This document shows positions 50,610 to 60,044 of a stretch of DNA of 64,000 nt, piece after piece. Numbering within the stretch: position 1 is the stretch's first letter; each line of letters begins with the position of its first letter. The notes below the pieces were generated by a model. It had not been told where the DNA came from. It saw only the letters and a list, made by a program, of their open reading frames with translations, and did not search any database. Origin of the DNA: DAOUET01 sp034430155. Its GTDB lineage: Bacteria > Chloroflexota > Anaerolineae > Anaerolineales > UBA4823. The position numbers were made by a program, and so were the translations under genes. The stretch is from contig DAOUET010000057.1 in the NCBI GenBank assembly GCA_034430155.1, positions 62,001 through 126,000 on the forward strand, in the 5' to 3' direction.

Positions 50610-51566
50610 TTAATTCTGGAAAGTAAGATCTCCTCCTGGCACTGCGACCGTGTCTAAAATCTCTTCGACAACTTGTTCGGCAGATAAATCTCTCAGGCGA
50701 GCTGCTGGTCCGAGGATAACGCGGTGTCCGAGCGCTGCTCCAGCCAGAGCCTTGATATCGTCCGGGAGCACATAATCCCGTCCCTGCAATGCCGCTCGTG
50801 CCTGACCTGCCCGGTATAAGGTCAAACTACCACGTGGGCTGGCTCCCAGGTAAACCTCCGGATATTCACGCGTTCGCCGAGACAGTTCCACGATATATTG
50901 TTTTACGGGTGAGGCTACGAAGACTTCCTTCACCGCCTCCTGGGCTTGCAATACCTGTTCACTTGATATGACGCTCTCCAGCTCCTCAATCGGGTGACGG
51001 AACTGTTGGCGCTCAAGCACGTTAATCTCCTCATCGGCTTGTGGATATCCCAAGCGGACCCGCAGTAAAAAACGATCCAATTGTGCTTCTGGCAGAGGAA
51101 ATGTTCCCTCATATTCGATGGGGTTTTGAGTAGCCAAAACCATAAAAGGGTGCGGTAGGAGATGAGTTAATCCATCAACAGTAATCTGTCTTTCATCCAT
51201 CGCTTCCAGGAGCGCGGCTTGCGTTTTTGGCGTCGCCCGGTTTATCTCGTCAGCAAGGACAATCTGAGCCATAATCGGGCCTGGCCGAAACTCAAAATCA
51301 CGACTTACCTGGTTAAAGATCGAAACCCCGGTTACATCGCTCGGCAACATATCAGGTGTAAATTGAATGCGGCTGAACTTGCAGCCTAACGAACGTGCCA
51401 GGCTGCGGGCCAGCATGGTTTTGCCAACACCAGGTACATCCTCGATCAACAGGTGACCTTGGCAGAGTAAACTAATCACCGCTAACTCTACCGTCGACCG
51501 TTTACCAACAATAACTTTTTCTATATTTTCAATAATTGTGTCTGAAAAATCTTGCACGAGTGACAT
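50610..51566 (-). CDS. MoxR-family AAA+ ATPase, cluster 2
   Basis: The 318-residue ATPase has Walker A EDVPGVGKTMLARSLAR, Walker B QIVLADEINRATPKTQAALLEAMDERQ, sensor-1 LATQNPIEYEGTFPLPEAQLDRF and ASPRGSLTLYRAGQARAALQGRDYVLPDD. It is clearly related to the cluster 1 ATPase. A good GGAG ribosome binding site lies before the ATG. It is 55 bases after the YfhO-like gene, so the three may be co-transcribed. Confidence 0.93.
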   Translation of the reverse strand: MSLVQDFSDTIIENIEKVIVGKRSTVELAVISLLCQGHLLIEDVPGVGKTMLARSLARSLGCKFSRIQFTPDMLPSDVTGVSIFNQVSRDFEFRPGPIMAQIVLADEINRATPKTQAALLEAMDERQITVDGLTHLLPHPFMVLATQNPIEYEGTFPLPEAQLDRFLLRVRLGYPQADEEINVLERQQFRHPIEELESVISSEQVLQAQEAVKEVFVASPVKQYIVELSRRTREYPEVYLGASPRGSLTLYRAGQARAALQGRDYVLPDDIKALAGAALGHRVILGPAARLRDLSAEQVVEEILDTVAVPGGDLTFQN

Positions 51567-51621
51567 ATCGTTCTCCTACGATAAAGATTTAGACAATATA
51601 ATCCTGCTGTTTGAATGCGCT

Positions 51622-54180
51622 TTATCGTTCTTCTGCGCTTGAATTAACCCACAAATAGCCTAACCCCAACCATGCAATTATACAGATAGCCAATCCAACG
51701 TAAAACCAGATTGGACGATAGGCTAAAGTTACCTCATGATTCCCCGAAGGAATACTCACAGCCCGGAATAAATAATTCGCTCTCATGATAGGGATTGGTG
51801 TATCGTCGATCCAGGCTTTCCACCCAGGATACCATACATCGGCTATTAACAGAAAACCAGGATATTTTGCTTCTATCTCAACTTTTAGATCATTGGGGGA
51901 TGCAGACGTTGTTTGCACGGAGGCACCCCCTGCATCGAGGCAATCGGGGATTTCTATAGGCGTGTCTGCTTCGAGTACCACTTCGCTATTAAAATCCATC
52001 TTTCCGTTCAATATCCGATCTAAAGCTTGATCCCCATTACTAGCCAATAAGCCGCAAGATAGCCATCGAATCCGCGGATAAGGGTCCCCTATTTGAAAAT
52101 ATATCCCGAATGGATGGGTATTATCCACATTTTCTACTATTTTTACACTCATAAGGTTCAGTAATTCAGACTTAACCTGTAAAGATGCTTGATCCAAAGC
52201 TGATATCCATACCTGGTATCTTCCTGGCACCAAGGGATCGAAATTGCTTGCCGTCGGTATCCCGTCCAGGAGAGACAGATTAGGTAAAAAAGTGTCTCGC
52301 AAATTGTCCCAACCAGTGAAGCTTTCGGGTGGGGCAAATGTGTTTGCGCGAAAAAAGCGAGAATATTTAAGAGCATCTTCACCTTCAGGAAAAATATACA
52401 GGCGTTCGTCTCCCAACAATGGTTTAATTTGTGATATTGTCCCAGGAACAGTGCGATAAAAATTCCTGTCAACTCCTGGATTCTGGCCCCAACCGGCAAT
52501 TAACAGATCTGCCGCTACGAATATGTTGGCAGCCCAAAACCACCAGTTCTTCCTTAGCCTGCTTTCCTCAGAACTTTCAAGCGGTGCGAGCGGGGCAGTT
52601 AGAATCAGAATACCGGCGCCTACACCCCACACGCCGGTCATAGCCGTCGCTTTCAGAAAGGATGGCTTAATCGCTTCAATAATGTTTTCAGAAAATATTG
52701 CGGCCAAGCCTGCCCCAAATGAAATTGCGATAGCACCGGCGACCCCCAGGCGAGTCCAATACAAACCCTTGCCTGTAGGACGTTTTAAGGAATTCGCACC
52801 CATGCCGGCTAGCAGAGCTAAAGCAAATTCTGCCCAAATTGTCCATCTGGTGGGCGCCTGAAACATGGAAAAGGTTGGTACATGCTTGTACAGCCACGGG
52901 AAAATAGGTGTGTTCTTACCCAAAGCCAACAGAAAAGAAAACAACATTACAATCAATAAAAAAGTTTCCAATTTAGTTGGGTTGAGTTCCGCATGAGACA
53001 ATTCGTGGTCCTGCAAATGTCTCTTCTTTATTCCATTGTAGACCGCTATCATAGCCAATATCAACGGTAATAATCCCACATAAATCGCATCTTCCCAATA
53101 ATAACCATAACCCCAATAATCACCAGTCGCCGGATCACCAAAAAGTTTTGGTGCTAGCACAGTCAGGAAGCGCCACGGCCAGAAAGAATATGTCATAGCG
53201 AATTCGTAATCCACTGCTTTAGCACGTTGTGATACCAGCAAATATTCGGTTGTTGGGAGTAGCTGCACAGCCGCTAGCAAAATCCCTGATAGGATTACAA
53301 ATCCTAACCAACCCCACATTGACGCCAATCGATGGATGTACCCGAGTAGGTCTTTAAAGGTTACATTTGAGAGAAATGGTGTTCTTACTGAAATATGGCT
53401 ATGCGCTTTCCCCTGTATTCTTGTAGACCTCTGCGTTTCTCTCTCGGCGAAAGTCAGGTACCCACCCCAAATTACTGCCAGTACAAGCGTGTACCAGCTG
53501 GTTTGCGCATGCCCCGCCAGCAATTGCATGCCTATACTGGGGATCAAAATCAGTACCGGCTTCTTCATTATCTTCTTGAAGACATGAAATGGGATACCAA
53601 AATTCGTACTCTTGGTTTTATTTTCACCTGCAACGCCGACTTTTCGCTCTCTAGCAGAATTTATTGTAAAAACAAGCTCGGTAACACCTAGGATTATCCA
53701 GGGTAACCATGCAGAAGTTGCATTTATACTGAGAAAACCCGCTCGAGTAACCAGGTATCCCGAAAGGCTGAATGACAGCCCACAAATTATCTGGGCTAGT
53801 AGATTCAACCCCAATCGACGGGCAAGCAACGCCATACCCAGAGCTGCCCAGCAAAGGTGCAACCCTATCAGCATGGCTTGTCCCCAGGCGATCAATCCTG
53901 ACCCACCCAACCCTCCCAGTACCAGGTACATCCAGTTGGGGGGGTAGAACAATGCGGATTGGTAATTGGCGAGTAACGGTGCGCCCATCCCTAAAAGGGG
54001 ATTCCATAAGGGCAAATGTCCCGTTCGCAGAGTTTCCCAAGCCCATGACCACCAGGGAACAAACTGCAAAGAGGGTGTCCCCCAAAATAAAGCCCGTCCT
54101 GTTAACAATATTGGAGACAATAAGACAAATGGCGTTATGATCAGAAATAGATAGGGCAGGCGTAAGTTTTTTCTAATCAT
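51622..54180 (-). CDS. YfhO-family membrane protein
   Basis: YfhO proteins are large polytopic membrane proteins with a GT-C-like fold; B. subtilis YfhO is thought to glycosylate lipoteichoic acid. The 852 residues have an N-terminal helix and the luminal loop GRALFWGTPSLQFVPWWSWAWETLRTGHLPLWNP, where WNP is conserved. About twelve membrane helices follow, and then a beta-rich C-terminal domain with the hallmark GFLLIADVWYPGWKAWIDDTPIPIMRANYLFRAV and VTLAYRPIWFYVG. The acceptor is unknown. A TAGAAT box with TGA before it lies 11 bases upstream of the ATG. A second YfhO-like gene is at 55145. Confidence 0.83.
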   Translation of the reverse strand: MIRKNLRLPYLFLIITPFVLLSPILLTGRALFWGTPSLQFVPWWSWAWETLRTGHLPLWNPLLGMGAPLLANYQSALFYPPNWMYLVLGGLGGSGLIAWGQAMLIGLHLCWAALGMALLARRLGLNLLAQIICGLSFSLSGYLVTRAGFLSINATSAWLPWIILGVTELVFTINSARERKVGVAGENKTKSTNFGIPFHVFKKIMKKPVLILIPSIGMQLLAGHAQTSWYTLVLAVIWGGYLTFAERETQRSTRIQGKAHSHISVRTPFLSNVTFKDLLGYIHRLASMWGWLGFVILSGILLAAVQLLPTTEYLLVSQRAKAVDYEFAMTYSFWPWRFLTVLAPKLFGDPATGDYWGYGYYWEDAIYVGLLPLILAMIAVYNGIKKRHLQDHELSHAELNPTKLETFLLIVMLFSFLLALGKNTPIFPWLYKHVPTFSMFQAPTRWTIWAEFALALLAGMGANSLKRPTGKGLYWTRLGVAGAIAISFGAGLAAIFSENIIEAIKPSFLKATAMTGVWGVGAGILILTAPLAPLESSEESRLRKNWWFWAANIFVAADLLIAGWGQNPGVDRNFYRTVPGTISQIKPLLGDERLYIFPEGEDALKYSRFFRANTFAPPESFTGWDNLRDTFLPNLSLLDGIPTASNFDPLVPGRYQVWISALDQASLQVKSELLNLMSVKIVENVDNTHPFGIYFQIGDPYPRIRWLSCGLLASNGDQALDRILNGKMDFNSEVVLEADTPIEIPDCLDAGGASVQTTSASPNDLKVEIEAKYPGFLLIADVWYPGWKAWIDDTPIPIMRANYLFRAVSIPSGNHEVTLAYRPIWFYVGLAICIIAWLGLGYLWVNSSAEER

Positions 54181-54565
54181 GTTGAAGGCATATTCTATCA
54201 GATCAGAGGGTTTTTATTGGTTTCGAATTGATTGACATCTAAGATATCATGGATTTGGATAGTATATCCCCTCCTTCACAATATTAAGTTTAGAACTTAT
54301 GCAGTTGGTGGGAGGATAGGGGTGTTTGGGCGGGCGTTGCCCAAACACCCCTGATTTTCCCCTGAACTGCGTAACTACTAAAGTTTTCAAGATGGTAATT
54401 CACTAAGAATAATAATAGTGATTTAATTGGTTTGGATCTTGGGGCAAATTACTGGACCAACATGGTAAAATCACCCCAATTCATCCTGCGCTTAATCCTT
54501 ATATAAGATCGACTGGCAAGGTTTTTTCCACACCCTAAATCTAGGTTAATTCTTCTGCGATTATC
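54181..54565. other. 385-bp intergenic stretch with MITE copy 2
   Basis: The stretch lies between the divergent YfhO-like and LysE genes. It holds the second copy of the 90-bp palindromic element at 54291-54380 with its AAGTT direct repeats. The remainder is AT-rich and must include the promoters of both neighbours, but I see no convincing -35/-10 pair. Confidence 0.7.
54291..54380. mobile_element. MITE-like palindromic element, copy 2 (90 bp)
   Basis: This copy has the same 90-bp length as copy 1 and differs from it at six positions over the 91 bases aligned (54290-54380). It is flanked by direct AAGTT repeats at 54286-54290 and 54381-54385, a target-site duplication different from that of copy 1. 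That shows an independent insertion. The inner stem is perfect here: AGGGGTGTTTGGGC pairs with GCCCAAACACCCCT around GGGCGTT. One end is slightly degraded (TTATGC instead of TTACGC), which keeps pairing through a G-T contact. Confidence 0.88.
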
Positions 54566-55222
54566 ATGATTCCTTCTTCCTCCATTCCTGCTGTTTTTAT
54601 CTTTTCATTCGTTGTTGGCTTTGGAGCGGTTATCTCACCCGGACCAGTATCAGTAGCAATCGTAAGTCAGTCCCCTCGACGAGGTTGGTTTACCGGGCCA
54701 TTAGTAGCCACAGGTCATTCTCTCCTGGAACTGCTTATCGTTATACTGATTGCTTTTGGTTTATCTGCAGGTTTAGCACATCCCACTATTCAAACAGTTA
54801 TTGCTTTGCTCGGCGGGGCTCTCCTCACCTGGATGGGTGCAAAAATGGCATGGGATTCGTGGCGAAAAAAGATCGGGTTGCCGGGTAAGAATTCCGAGTT
54901 GGGGAACATGACCTCAAGACAATTAGTAAGTTTGGGCATGGTCGCCACGGTTAGCAATCCGTTCTGGTATGCATGGTGGGTGACCGTGGCAGCTGGCTAT
55001 TTAACCCAAGCACGTGCATTAGGTGTGGCTGCATTAATCGCTTTTTACCTCGGGCATATCTCTGCAGATTTTGCCTGGGATACCACCCTTTCTACCATAG
55101 TTGCAAGCGGTCGGCGCTGGATAACTGATGGGATTTACCGTGGGCTAATCTTTGTTGCCGGGGTTTTTTTGATCTATTTGGGATTCGTTTTCCTGACTCA
55201 AGGGATATTGTCTCTTTCTTGA
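54566..55222 (+). CDS. LysE-family amino acid exporter
   Basis: LysE/RhtB transporters export amino acids such as lysine, homoserine or threonine. The 218 residues have the N-terminal FVVGFGAVISPGPVSVAIVSQSPRRGW, the pair LLGGALLTWMGAKMAWDSWR and the NPFWYAWWVTVAAGYLTQ segment. About six membrane helices are predicted. There is no clear ribosome binding site before the ATG. Its 3' end overlaps the convergent YfhO-like gene by 78 bases. Confidence 0.88.
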   Translation: MIPSSSIPAVFIFSFVVGFGAVISPGPVSVAIVSQSPRRGWFTGPLVATGHSLLELLIVILIAFGLSAGLAHPTIQTVIALLGGALLTWMGAKMAWDSWRKKIGLPGKNSELGNMTSRQLVSLGMVATVSNPFWYAWWVTVAAGYLTQARALGVAALIAFYLGHISADFAWDTTLSTIVASGRRWITDGIYRGLIFVAGVFLIYLGFVFLTQGILSLS

Positions 55223-57370
55223 AACCACTACCACACCGATCGTAAAGAGCACCAGACCGATATAAATACTCATGGGGCGATAGCTAAAGATCACTTCATG
55301 GGTACCCGCATTAATTTTCACCGATCGCAAGATCTGGTCCGTCACCCTGATATCGCTTTCTTTCCCATCTACGTAAACCCGCCAACCAGGATAAGCGATT
55401 TCTGAAATTACCAGAATCCCGGGGCCATTAGCTTGGATCGAGATGCGGTTAGGGCTCCGAGAGGTGATCATGGCGGGAATAATCCTTCCTCCTGCTCCAT
55501 TTTCGGATTGTATCCAGGCTCTGGGCAGTTCCATTAAGTTTTTATAGAGGCGCGTATCCCCAAAACGAGCGATCAAAGCTAAACCGTCACTGGTGATATC
55601 GTATTCAGCTACCAGGTAACCTACATTTAGTAATCCAAGCACCTTGGAATCCGGGCGATAAGCCGCGTTGGCTACATTGGGATCATCATCCCCAAAAGGT
55701 GGCAAGGTAACGCTGTATCCCGCTTCCGGTATGCCACTTGCCGCTTGCATGAATTCTGCGTACGATTTCAACTGCAATGGATCTACCCCATCTGCCAGTT
55801 CAAGATGTTGCAGAGCCGCGGTTTGTTGTGGGATGCTATAAGAAGGCGAATAAATCCGAGAGCCATTTGCTATTTCTGCGATATACCTGGCAACTGCTTG
55901 TTTTTCCTGAGTCACCGCAACGACTGTATGGGGCTTATATGCGGATAAATCCGAATAGCCCCAATCCAATAGACCAATCAAACCTAAACCTGCTATACAA
56001 ATCTTTAATGGCAACCTGCCTCGAAGGTAGAGGAACAACCAAGTCAGGCTTAGTAGAATCACCAACCCGCCCCATCCAATGTTCAAGGGTAAATTTCCCA
56101 TTAACAACCATATCCCTCCAGTAAGTGCGGTCACAAACCCAGCTATTGCAAACAAAGTGAGACTGATAAACTTCATATCTGCAGTGGTTATGCTCTTAAT
56201 CATTTGATCGAGCGTTATACAAGCCAATATGATCAAGGAAAAATCTGTCAGGAAGAGGGCTCGCGCAGGCACTCTCAGCAAGTTGATCCCGGGTAATCTT
56301 GTCAGGTAAACCAGAACAGGCACTTGAGATCCCAGCGAGAAGACCAGTGTGATAAGAAATACTCCTATCCAGAATTTGCCTTGCGACCTGGTTTTTTTCC
56401 ATAGCATACCCAATAACGCCAGAATTAGGATAATAGCCCCTGGATAAAACGTCCATTCTTGGAAGCCGCCAAAGATAGGATAAATTAAACCCAGCAACCT
56501 TTCTGTTGGCAAGGAATAAACCAAGACATCCATTGGGCTAAGATCGGCGCGGGTGCTCAGATGGGTATACTCGAGTAACGGAAGCGCTAACGGAGCTGCC
56601 AGTAATATGGCCAACAGGGCTTGAGTGGTCAATCCCCGCAACCTCGATTTGGGATTATGCACCAGGATATACCCAACCCATAACAAACCTGCATAAACTG
56701 CCCAGCGTGGATCAGCTAAGAAGGTCAGAGCCAGGATTATCCCAGGGTGTAGCAGGCTAGCAGAAACTCTGGTCAGCTTCCCGGCTTGCCAAAGAGCTCT
56801 ATCCCCGGACCCTCTTAAAGACTCTGCCAGCAACAACCATGGCGTCCATGGCACGACATAGAGCAGGGTCAGGTGACCCGCCCCATAATGGGCAAACAAC
56901 TTCGGTAAAGATTCAAATGCTAACGCCCCCAACAGAGAAACAGTTTTATTTACGCCTTCCACCCGAAGCAGGTAATAGATACCAATGCCACCCCATAGAA
57001 GATGGATCATCACCATGATGTTGAATCCGAACGGAAGCGGGAGCAACAACGCGATCCAGCCAGGTGGGTACCATAATCCCGACAGAGGGTTTGCCCCAAA
57101 CGGATATCCGCTTAGAATAGTGGGGGACCAGAGAGGAATCGTATGCCATTCAAGAATCGAACGGCGCAGGAAGATTGCGTTGGGGTAATGAGAGACGCTA
57201 ATATCCGAATAGAGCGCCTCGGCAGATGGATATGGGAAAGATAGGATGTCAGGCAGGATGAACAATATAGGCAGGCATAACAGCCAAAGATTTGAGAGAT
57301 GACGCAGCCTGGTCCAGACTCGGAGGAGTAATTCTTTCCAATACCAACCTGACAATTTTTCTCGAATCAT
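55145..57370 (-). CDS. YfhO-like membrane protein, second copy
   Basis: The 741 residues have an N-terminal helix (LLCLPILFILPDILSFPYPS), a SHYPNAIFLRRSILEWHTIPLWSPTILSGYPFGANPLSGLWYPPGW loop typical of the family and about ten further helices. The beta-rich C-terminal domain has GILVISEIAYPGWRVYVDGKESDIRVTDQILRSV and VIFSYRPMSIYIG. It is 7 bases after the GT-C-like gene, so it is in an operon with it. The end overlaps lysE by 78 bases on the other strand. Like its paralogue it probably transfers sugars to an envelope polymer. Confidence 0.82.
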   Translation of the reverse strand: MIREKLSGWYWKELLLRVWTRLRHLSNLWLLCLPILFILPDILSFPYPSAEALYSDISVSHYPNAIFLRRSILEWHTIPLWSPTILSGYPFGANPLSGLWYPPGWIALLLPLPFGFNIMVMIHLLWGGIGIYYLLRVEGVNKTVSLLGALAFESLPKLFAHYGAGHLTLLYVVPWTPWLLLAESLRGSGDRALWQAGKLTRVSASLLHPGIILALTFLADPRWAVYAGLLWVGYILVHNPKSRLRGLTTQALLAILLAAPLALPLLEYTHLSTRADLSPMDVLVYSLPTERLLGLIYPIFGGFQEWTFYPGAIILILALLGMLWKKTRSQGKFWIGVFLITLVFSLGSQVPVLVYLTRLPGINLLRVPARALFLTDFSLIILACITLDQMIKSITTADMKFISLTLFAIAGFVTALTGGIWLLMGNLPLNIGWGGLVILLSLTWLFLYLRGRLPLKICIAGLGLIGLLDWGYSDLSAYKPHTVVAVTQEKQAVARYIAEIANGSRIYSPSYSIPQQTAALQHLELADGVDPLQLKSYAEFMQAASGIPEAGYSVTLPPFGDDDPNVANAAYRPDSKVLGLLNVGYLVAEYDITSDGLALIARFGDTRLYKNLMELPRAWIQSENGAGGRIIPAMITSRSPNRISIQANGPGILVISEIAYPGWRVYVDGKESDIRVTDQILRSVKINAGTHEVIFSYRPMSIYIGLVLFTIGVVVVSRKRQYPLSQENESQIDQKNPGNKD

Positions 57371-57377
57371 CCAATGG

Positions 57378-59030
57378 TTACCTGACTACCTGATATATCG
57401 CGACTTGATTGTTATGGTAGACCTGGTCAAACCCGGCGAGACTTACAGGACCTCCCAATGCCCTCTCCCGCGGACCAAGATAGATAAAATCAACTACGGT
57501 CATAATCTCTACATCTTCTTGAAGCGGCTTTCCTTGGAAAAACCGGATAACAGCTGCCTGGTTCTCTTCTGCTTCAACCGTTTCAAATGGATGACCATAA
57601 ACCACACCCCTGCCTGTACGTGCAGGAATAAATAATCCGGTATTCGGGCTTGCCAGGATTACCGCATCCAGAGGCGTGTTTTTTTCAATCCATTCCATGG
57701 CGGCACTTTCATCATTTGTCAGATAAAACAATTCACTATGAGATGGTATGCCTTGTGCCGAGATAGTCAGGAGGAGCAAGTTGGTAGGTAATGAAAATAA
57801 TAACAACAGGACTCCCAGAATCTTTAGCATACGGGGATTTACGGCAGCCATCTGCCAGAGCCCCATTACAGCCAGACCAACCACTGGGATGTAAAGGCCC
57901 ATCATAAACCGTCTCTGCAATCCAAAAGGAATATACAGCAGCAATAAACTCAGCACCATCCAAACGGCTAATAATCGCTCTGATCGTTTCCCATTTAGCC
58001 TCATATACCAGATTCCCCCAAGAGCTAACAAAATCGCTGGAGAGAGTGACAATACCAGATCCCAAACAGGAGGCGAAGGGGTTAAATTTTGTTCGTTCCA
58101 TCCGGCTAATTGTGGATTCGTTCCCGTCACCCATAAATAATACAACAGCATGGGACCACCACCTAATGATATCCAGAAAACCTTGTTAATAGCCCTGGTG
58201 ACCGCCTGGTAACCTGGATATGACATGGATATTTTTTGCCGGAAATTTTCCAGATAAATACCTAATTCACCACGGCGTAACATCCCTCCCATATCCCAAA
58301 GAATCATGCCAGTCATTATCGTGAGTGCAATGATCACACCAAATGGTGATATGATGGCCAGAATTAACGAAGCCATACTTATCACCCAAGTATGTTTCCA
58401 TCTTTCCCAGAACGATAACGCAATTGGAATTTCCTCGATATCTGTCTGCCTAGAAGGCGTAACCATCCACAAAAGCAACGCTATTCCCAGTGGAAAATGA
58501 GGGTTACTCAGAGCAGATAAATAAGGGTAGGTTTCTGAAACCCAAAAATCTGCGGTCATACCCCCAAATAGTAGGCTAATCCAACCTAATCCCGAACCGA
58601 ATGCAGCCAAGCCAAATGCCAATGGGCGAAGTGTTGATGGAACACTTAGGACATTAAAAAAGTTTTTTATCGCTACCAGCATTGCGAGAGCTGCTCCAAT
58701 GCGTGTGAGGTGATACGTCAGGATTGTCGATAATCCCAGGATGCGGGACAGGTGCCCGAGAAATAGATAGAAAAGAAAAATATAGGCACCGTCTCCAGCA
58801 TTGACAGTATAAGGCAGTTTGAAACGCCAATTTCCTTCCCACCCCTGATATATCTTGGCCAGATAGCTGTTACCATCGATCGGGTTGACCAGGAAACCCT
58901 CGAAAACGTAGCTGGAGCCAGCTGCTAAATACGCGTAAACAAATGGAAGGGTTATCAGGAGTATAAAGGCTACACTTATTGCCAGATAAATCCAGGAAAT
59001 TCTTGAGGATGGCTTAAGCACCGTTTTCAT
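57378..59030 (-). CDS. GT-C-like polytopic membrane protein
   Basis: The protein has an N-terminal helix (ISWIYLAISVAFILLITLPFVYAYL), then the luminal loop EGFLVNPIDGNSYLAKIYQGWEGNWRFKLPYT with a DG pair, and about ten further membrane helices. The short C-terminal domain contains ESAAMEWIEKNTPLDAVILASPNTGLFIPARTGRGVVYGHPFET, which looks like the periplasmic domain of GT-C glycosyltransferases. The donor and acceptor are unknown. I use the ATG at 59030; a GTG two codons upstream is also open. A TATAAG box is 8 bases before the ATG. Together with 55145 it forms an envelope-glycan operon. Confidence 0.78.
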   Translation of the reverse strand: MKTVLKPSSRISWIYLAISVAFILLITLPFVYAYLAAGSSYVFEGFLVNPIDGNSYLAKIYQGWEGNWRFKLPYTVNAGDGAYIFLFYLFLGHLSRILGLSTILTYHLTRIGAALAMLVAIKNFFNVLSVPSTLRPLAFGLAAFGSGLGWISLLFGGMTADFWVSETYPYLSALSNPHFPLGIALLLWMVTPSRQTDIEEIPIALSFWERWKHTWVISMASLILAIISPFGVIIALTIMTGMILWDMGGMLRRGELGIYLENFRQKISMSYPGYQAVTRAINKVFWISLGGGPMLLYYLWVTGTNPQLAGWNEQNLTPSPPVWDLVLSLSPAILLALGGIWYMRLNGKRSERLLAVWMVLSLLLLYIPFGLQRRFMMGLYIPVVGLAVMGLWQMAAVNPRMLKILGVLLLLFSLPTNLLLLTISAQGIPSHSELFYLTNDESAAMEWIEKNTPLDAVILASPNTGLFIPARTGRGVVYGHPFETVEAEENQAAVIRFFQGKPLQEDVEIMTVVDFIYLGPRERALGGPVSLAGFDQVYHNNQVAIYQVVR

Positions 59031-59308
59031 GATCACTTCTTATATGCAGGATTTGTATCTGATAAAACAATAAGGATCGAGCGCCTCGAATAGCCGACCT
59101 CTCCTCTAGAAATTTTGAGAATTACTAATTAGTAAACGGGATTAATATACAATCCTAAAGATTGGGTGTCAAGCAACCACACCCCGGTAGAGAGGCTTAT
59201 TCACTCGAGCTTTCGAAAGTGTAAACCATCTCTCAATTTTCAGGTGCGTATTTATTTGCTATCTTAAATTAATCTAACAATTCCCTTGCCTTCCAAGCCA
59301 TCCGCCTC

Positions 59309-59314
59309 TATAAT
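59309..59314 (+). promoter_or_regulatory. Promoter of the zinc-ribbon gene (leaderless)
   Basis: TATAAT at 59309-59314 is followed by seven bases (CTCCAAT) and the ATG at 59322. TTGCCT at 59286-59291 is at the ideal 17-base distance. The gene has no ribosome binding site. Confidence 0.65.
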
Positions 59315-59321
59315 CTCCAAT

Positions 59322-60023
59322 ATGAGCCAGCCCTTTAAGCTTTTTCGCCTCCAGCAAATTGATAGCCAACTCGATCGAGGGTGTGCTCGTATGAGAGAAA
59401 TTAAAATTGCCCTCAACGAAAACACCCACTTACGAAAAGCACAATCCCAATTAGAAAAAATTAAAAAATCACTACAAGAAGCCAGCAAATCTCTTCACAT
59501 AGTTGAAGGAGAAGTTCAAGCTCAACGATTAAAAATTGAACAAAATGAAGCTGCCCTTTATGGTGGAAAAGTACGTAATCCCAAGGAGCTCCAGGATTTG
59601 CACCAGGAATCCCACGCGCTTAATCGCTATCTAACGGTGTTAGAGGACCGGCAGCTCGAAGAGATGCTCGCTTTGGACGAAGTCGAGGAAGTCCAGGCTG
59701 AAGCTAATGAGCGTCTAGAGAAAATCCGGAAAGAGGTGGCTGAACAAAATGCCAAATTGACGGAGGAGAAGGCTGCTTTACAAAAAGTACTGGAGCGGCA
59801 AGAGATCCAGCGCCAGGTGGCTGTGAATAGTATATCGCCTGAGGATCTGCAATTGTATGAAAATCTTCGTAAGCAACGTAATGGCGTTGCCGTCGCAAAA
59901 GTAAGCGACAATGCCTGTTCGGCCTGCGGCTCTACCCTTAGCGCAGCTCTACTGCAATCATCCCGGTCACCCAATCACATCTCTCGCTGCACAACTTGCG
60001 GGCGTATCCTCTACGCGGGCTGA
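59322..60023 (+). CDS. Coiled-coil C4-type zinc-ribbon protein (DUF164/CdsZ-like)
   Basis: The 233 residues form a long coiled coil (FRLQQIDSQLDRG... to about 175) with the conserved middle YGGKVRNPKELQDLHQESHAL. The zinc ribbon CSACGSTLSAALLQSSRSPNHISRCTTCGR is at the C-terminus. Family members are widespread and have been linked to cell division, RNA or DNA binding in different hosts. I use ATG 59322, 7 bases after a TATAAT box. The frame is open upstream to 59286, but the box would then be inside the gene. The NACHT gene follows by 21 bases. Confidence 0.85.
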   Translation: MSQPFKLFRLQQIDSQLDRGCARMREIKIALNENTHLRKAQSQLEKIKKSLQEASKSLHIVEGEVQAQRLKIEQNEAALYGGKVRNPKELQDLHQESHALNRYLTVLEDRQLEEMLALDEVEEVQAEANERLEKIRKEVAEQNAKLTEEKAALQKVLERQEIQRQVAVNSISPEDLQLYENLRKQRNGVAVAKVSDNACSACGSTLSAALLQSSRSPNHISRCTTCGRILYAG

Positions 60024-60044
60024 TCTTCCATTAATAGTTCTGAT

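Noticed and set aside
54229..54265. TTGACA with possible -10 sequences downstream
   Set aside because: The only TATAAT-like sequence (TAGTAT) is 22 bases away, too far for a promoter, and no gene follows in that direction before the MITE.
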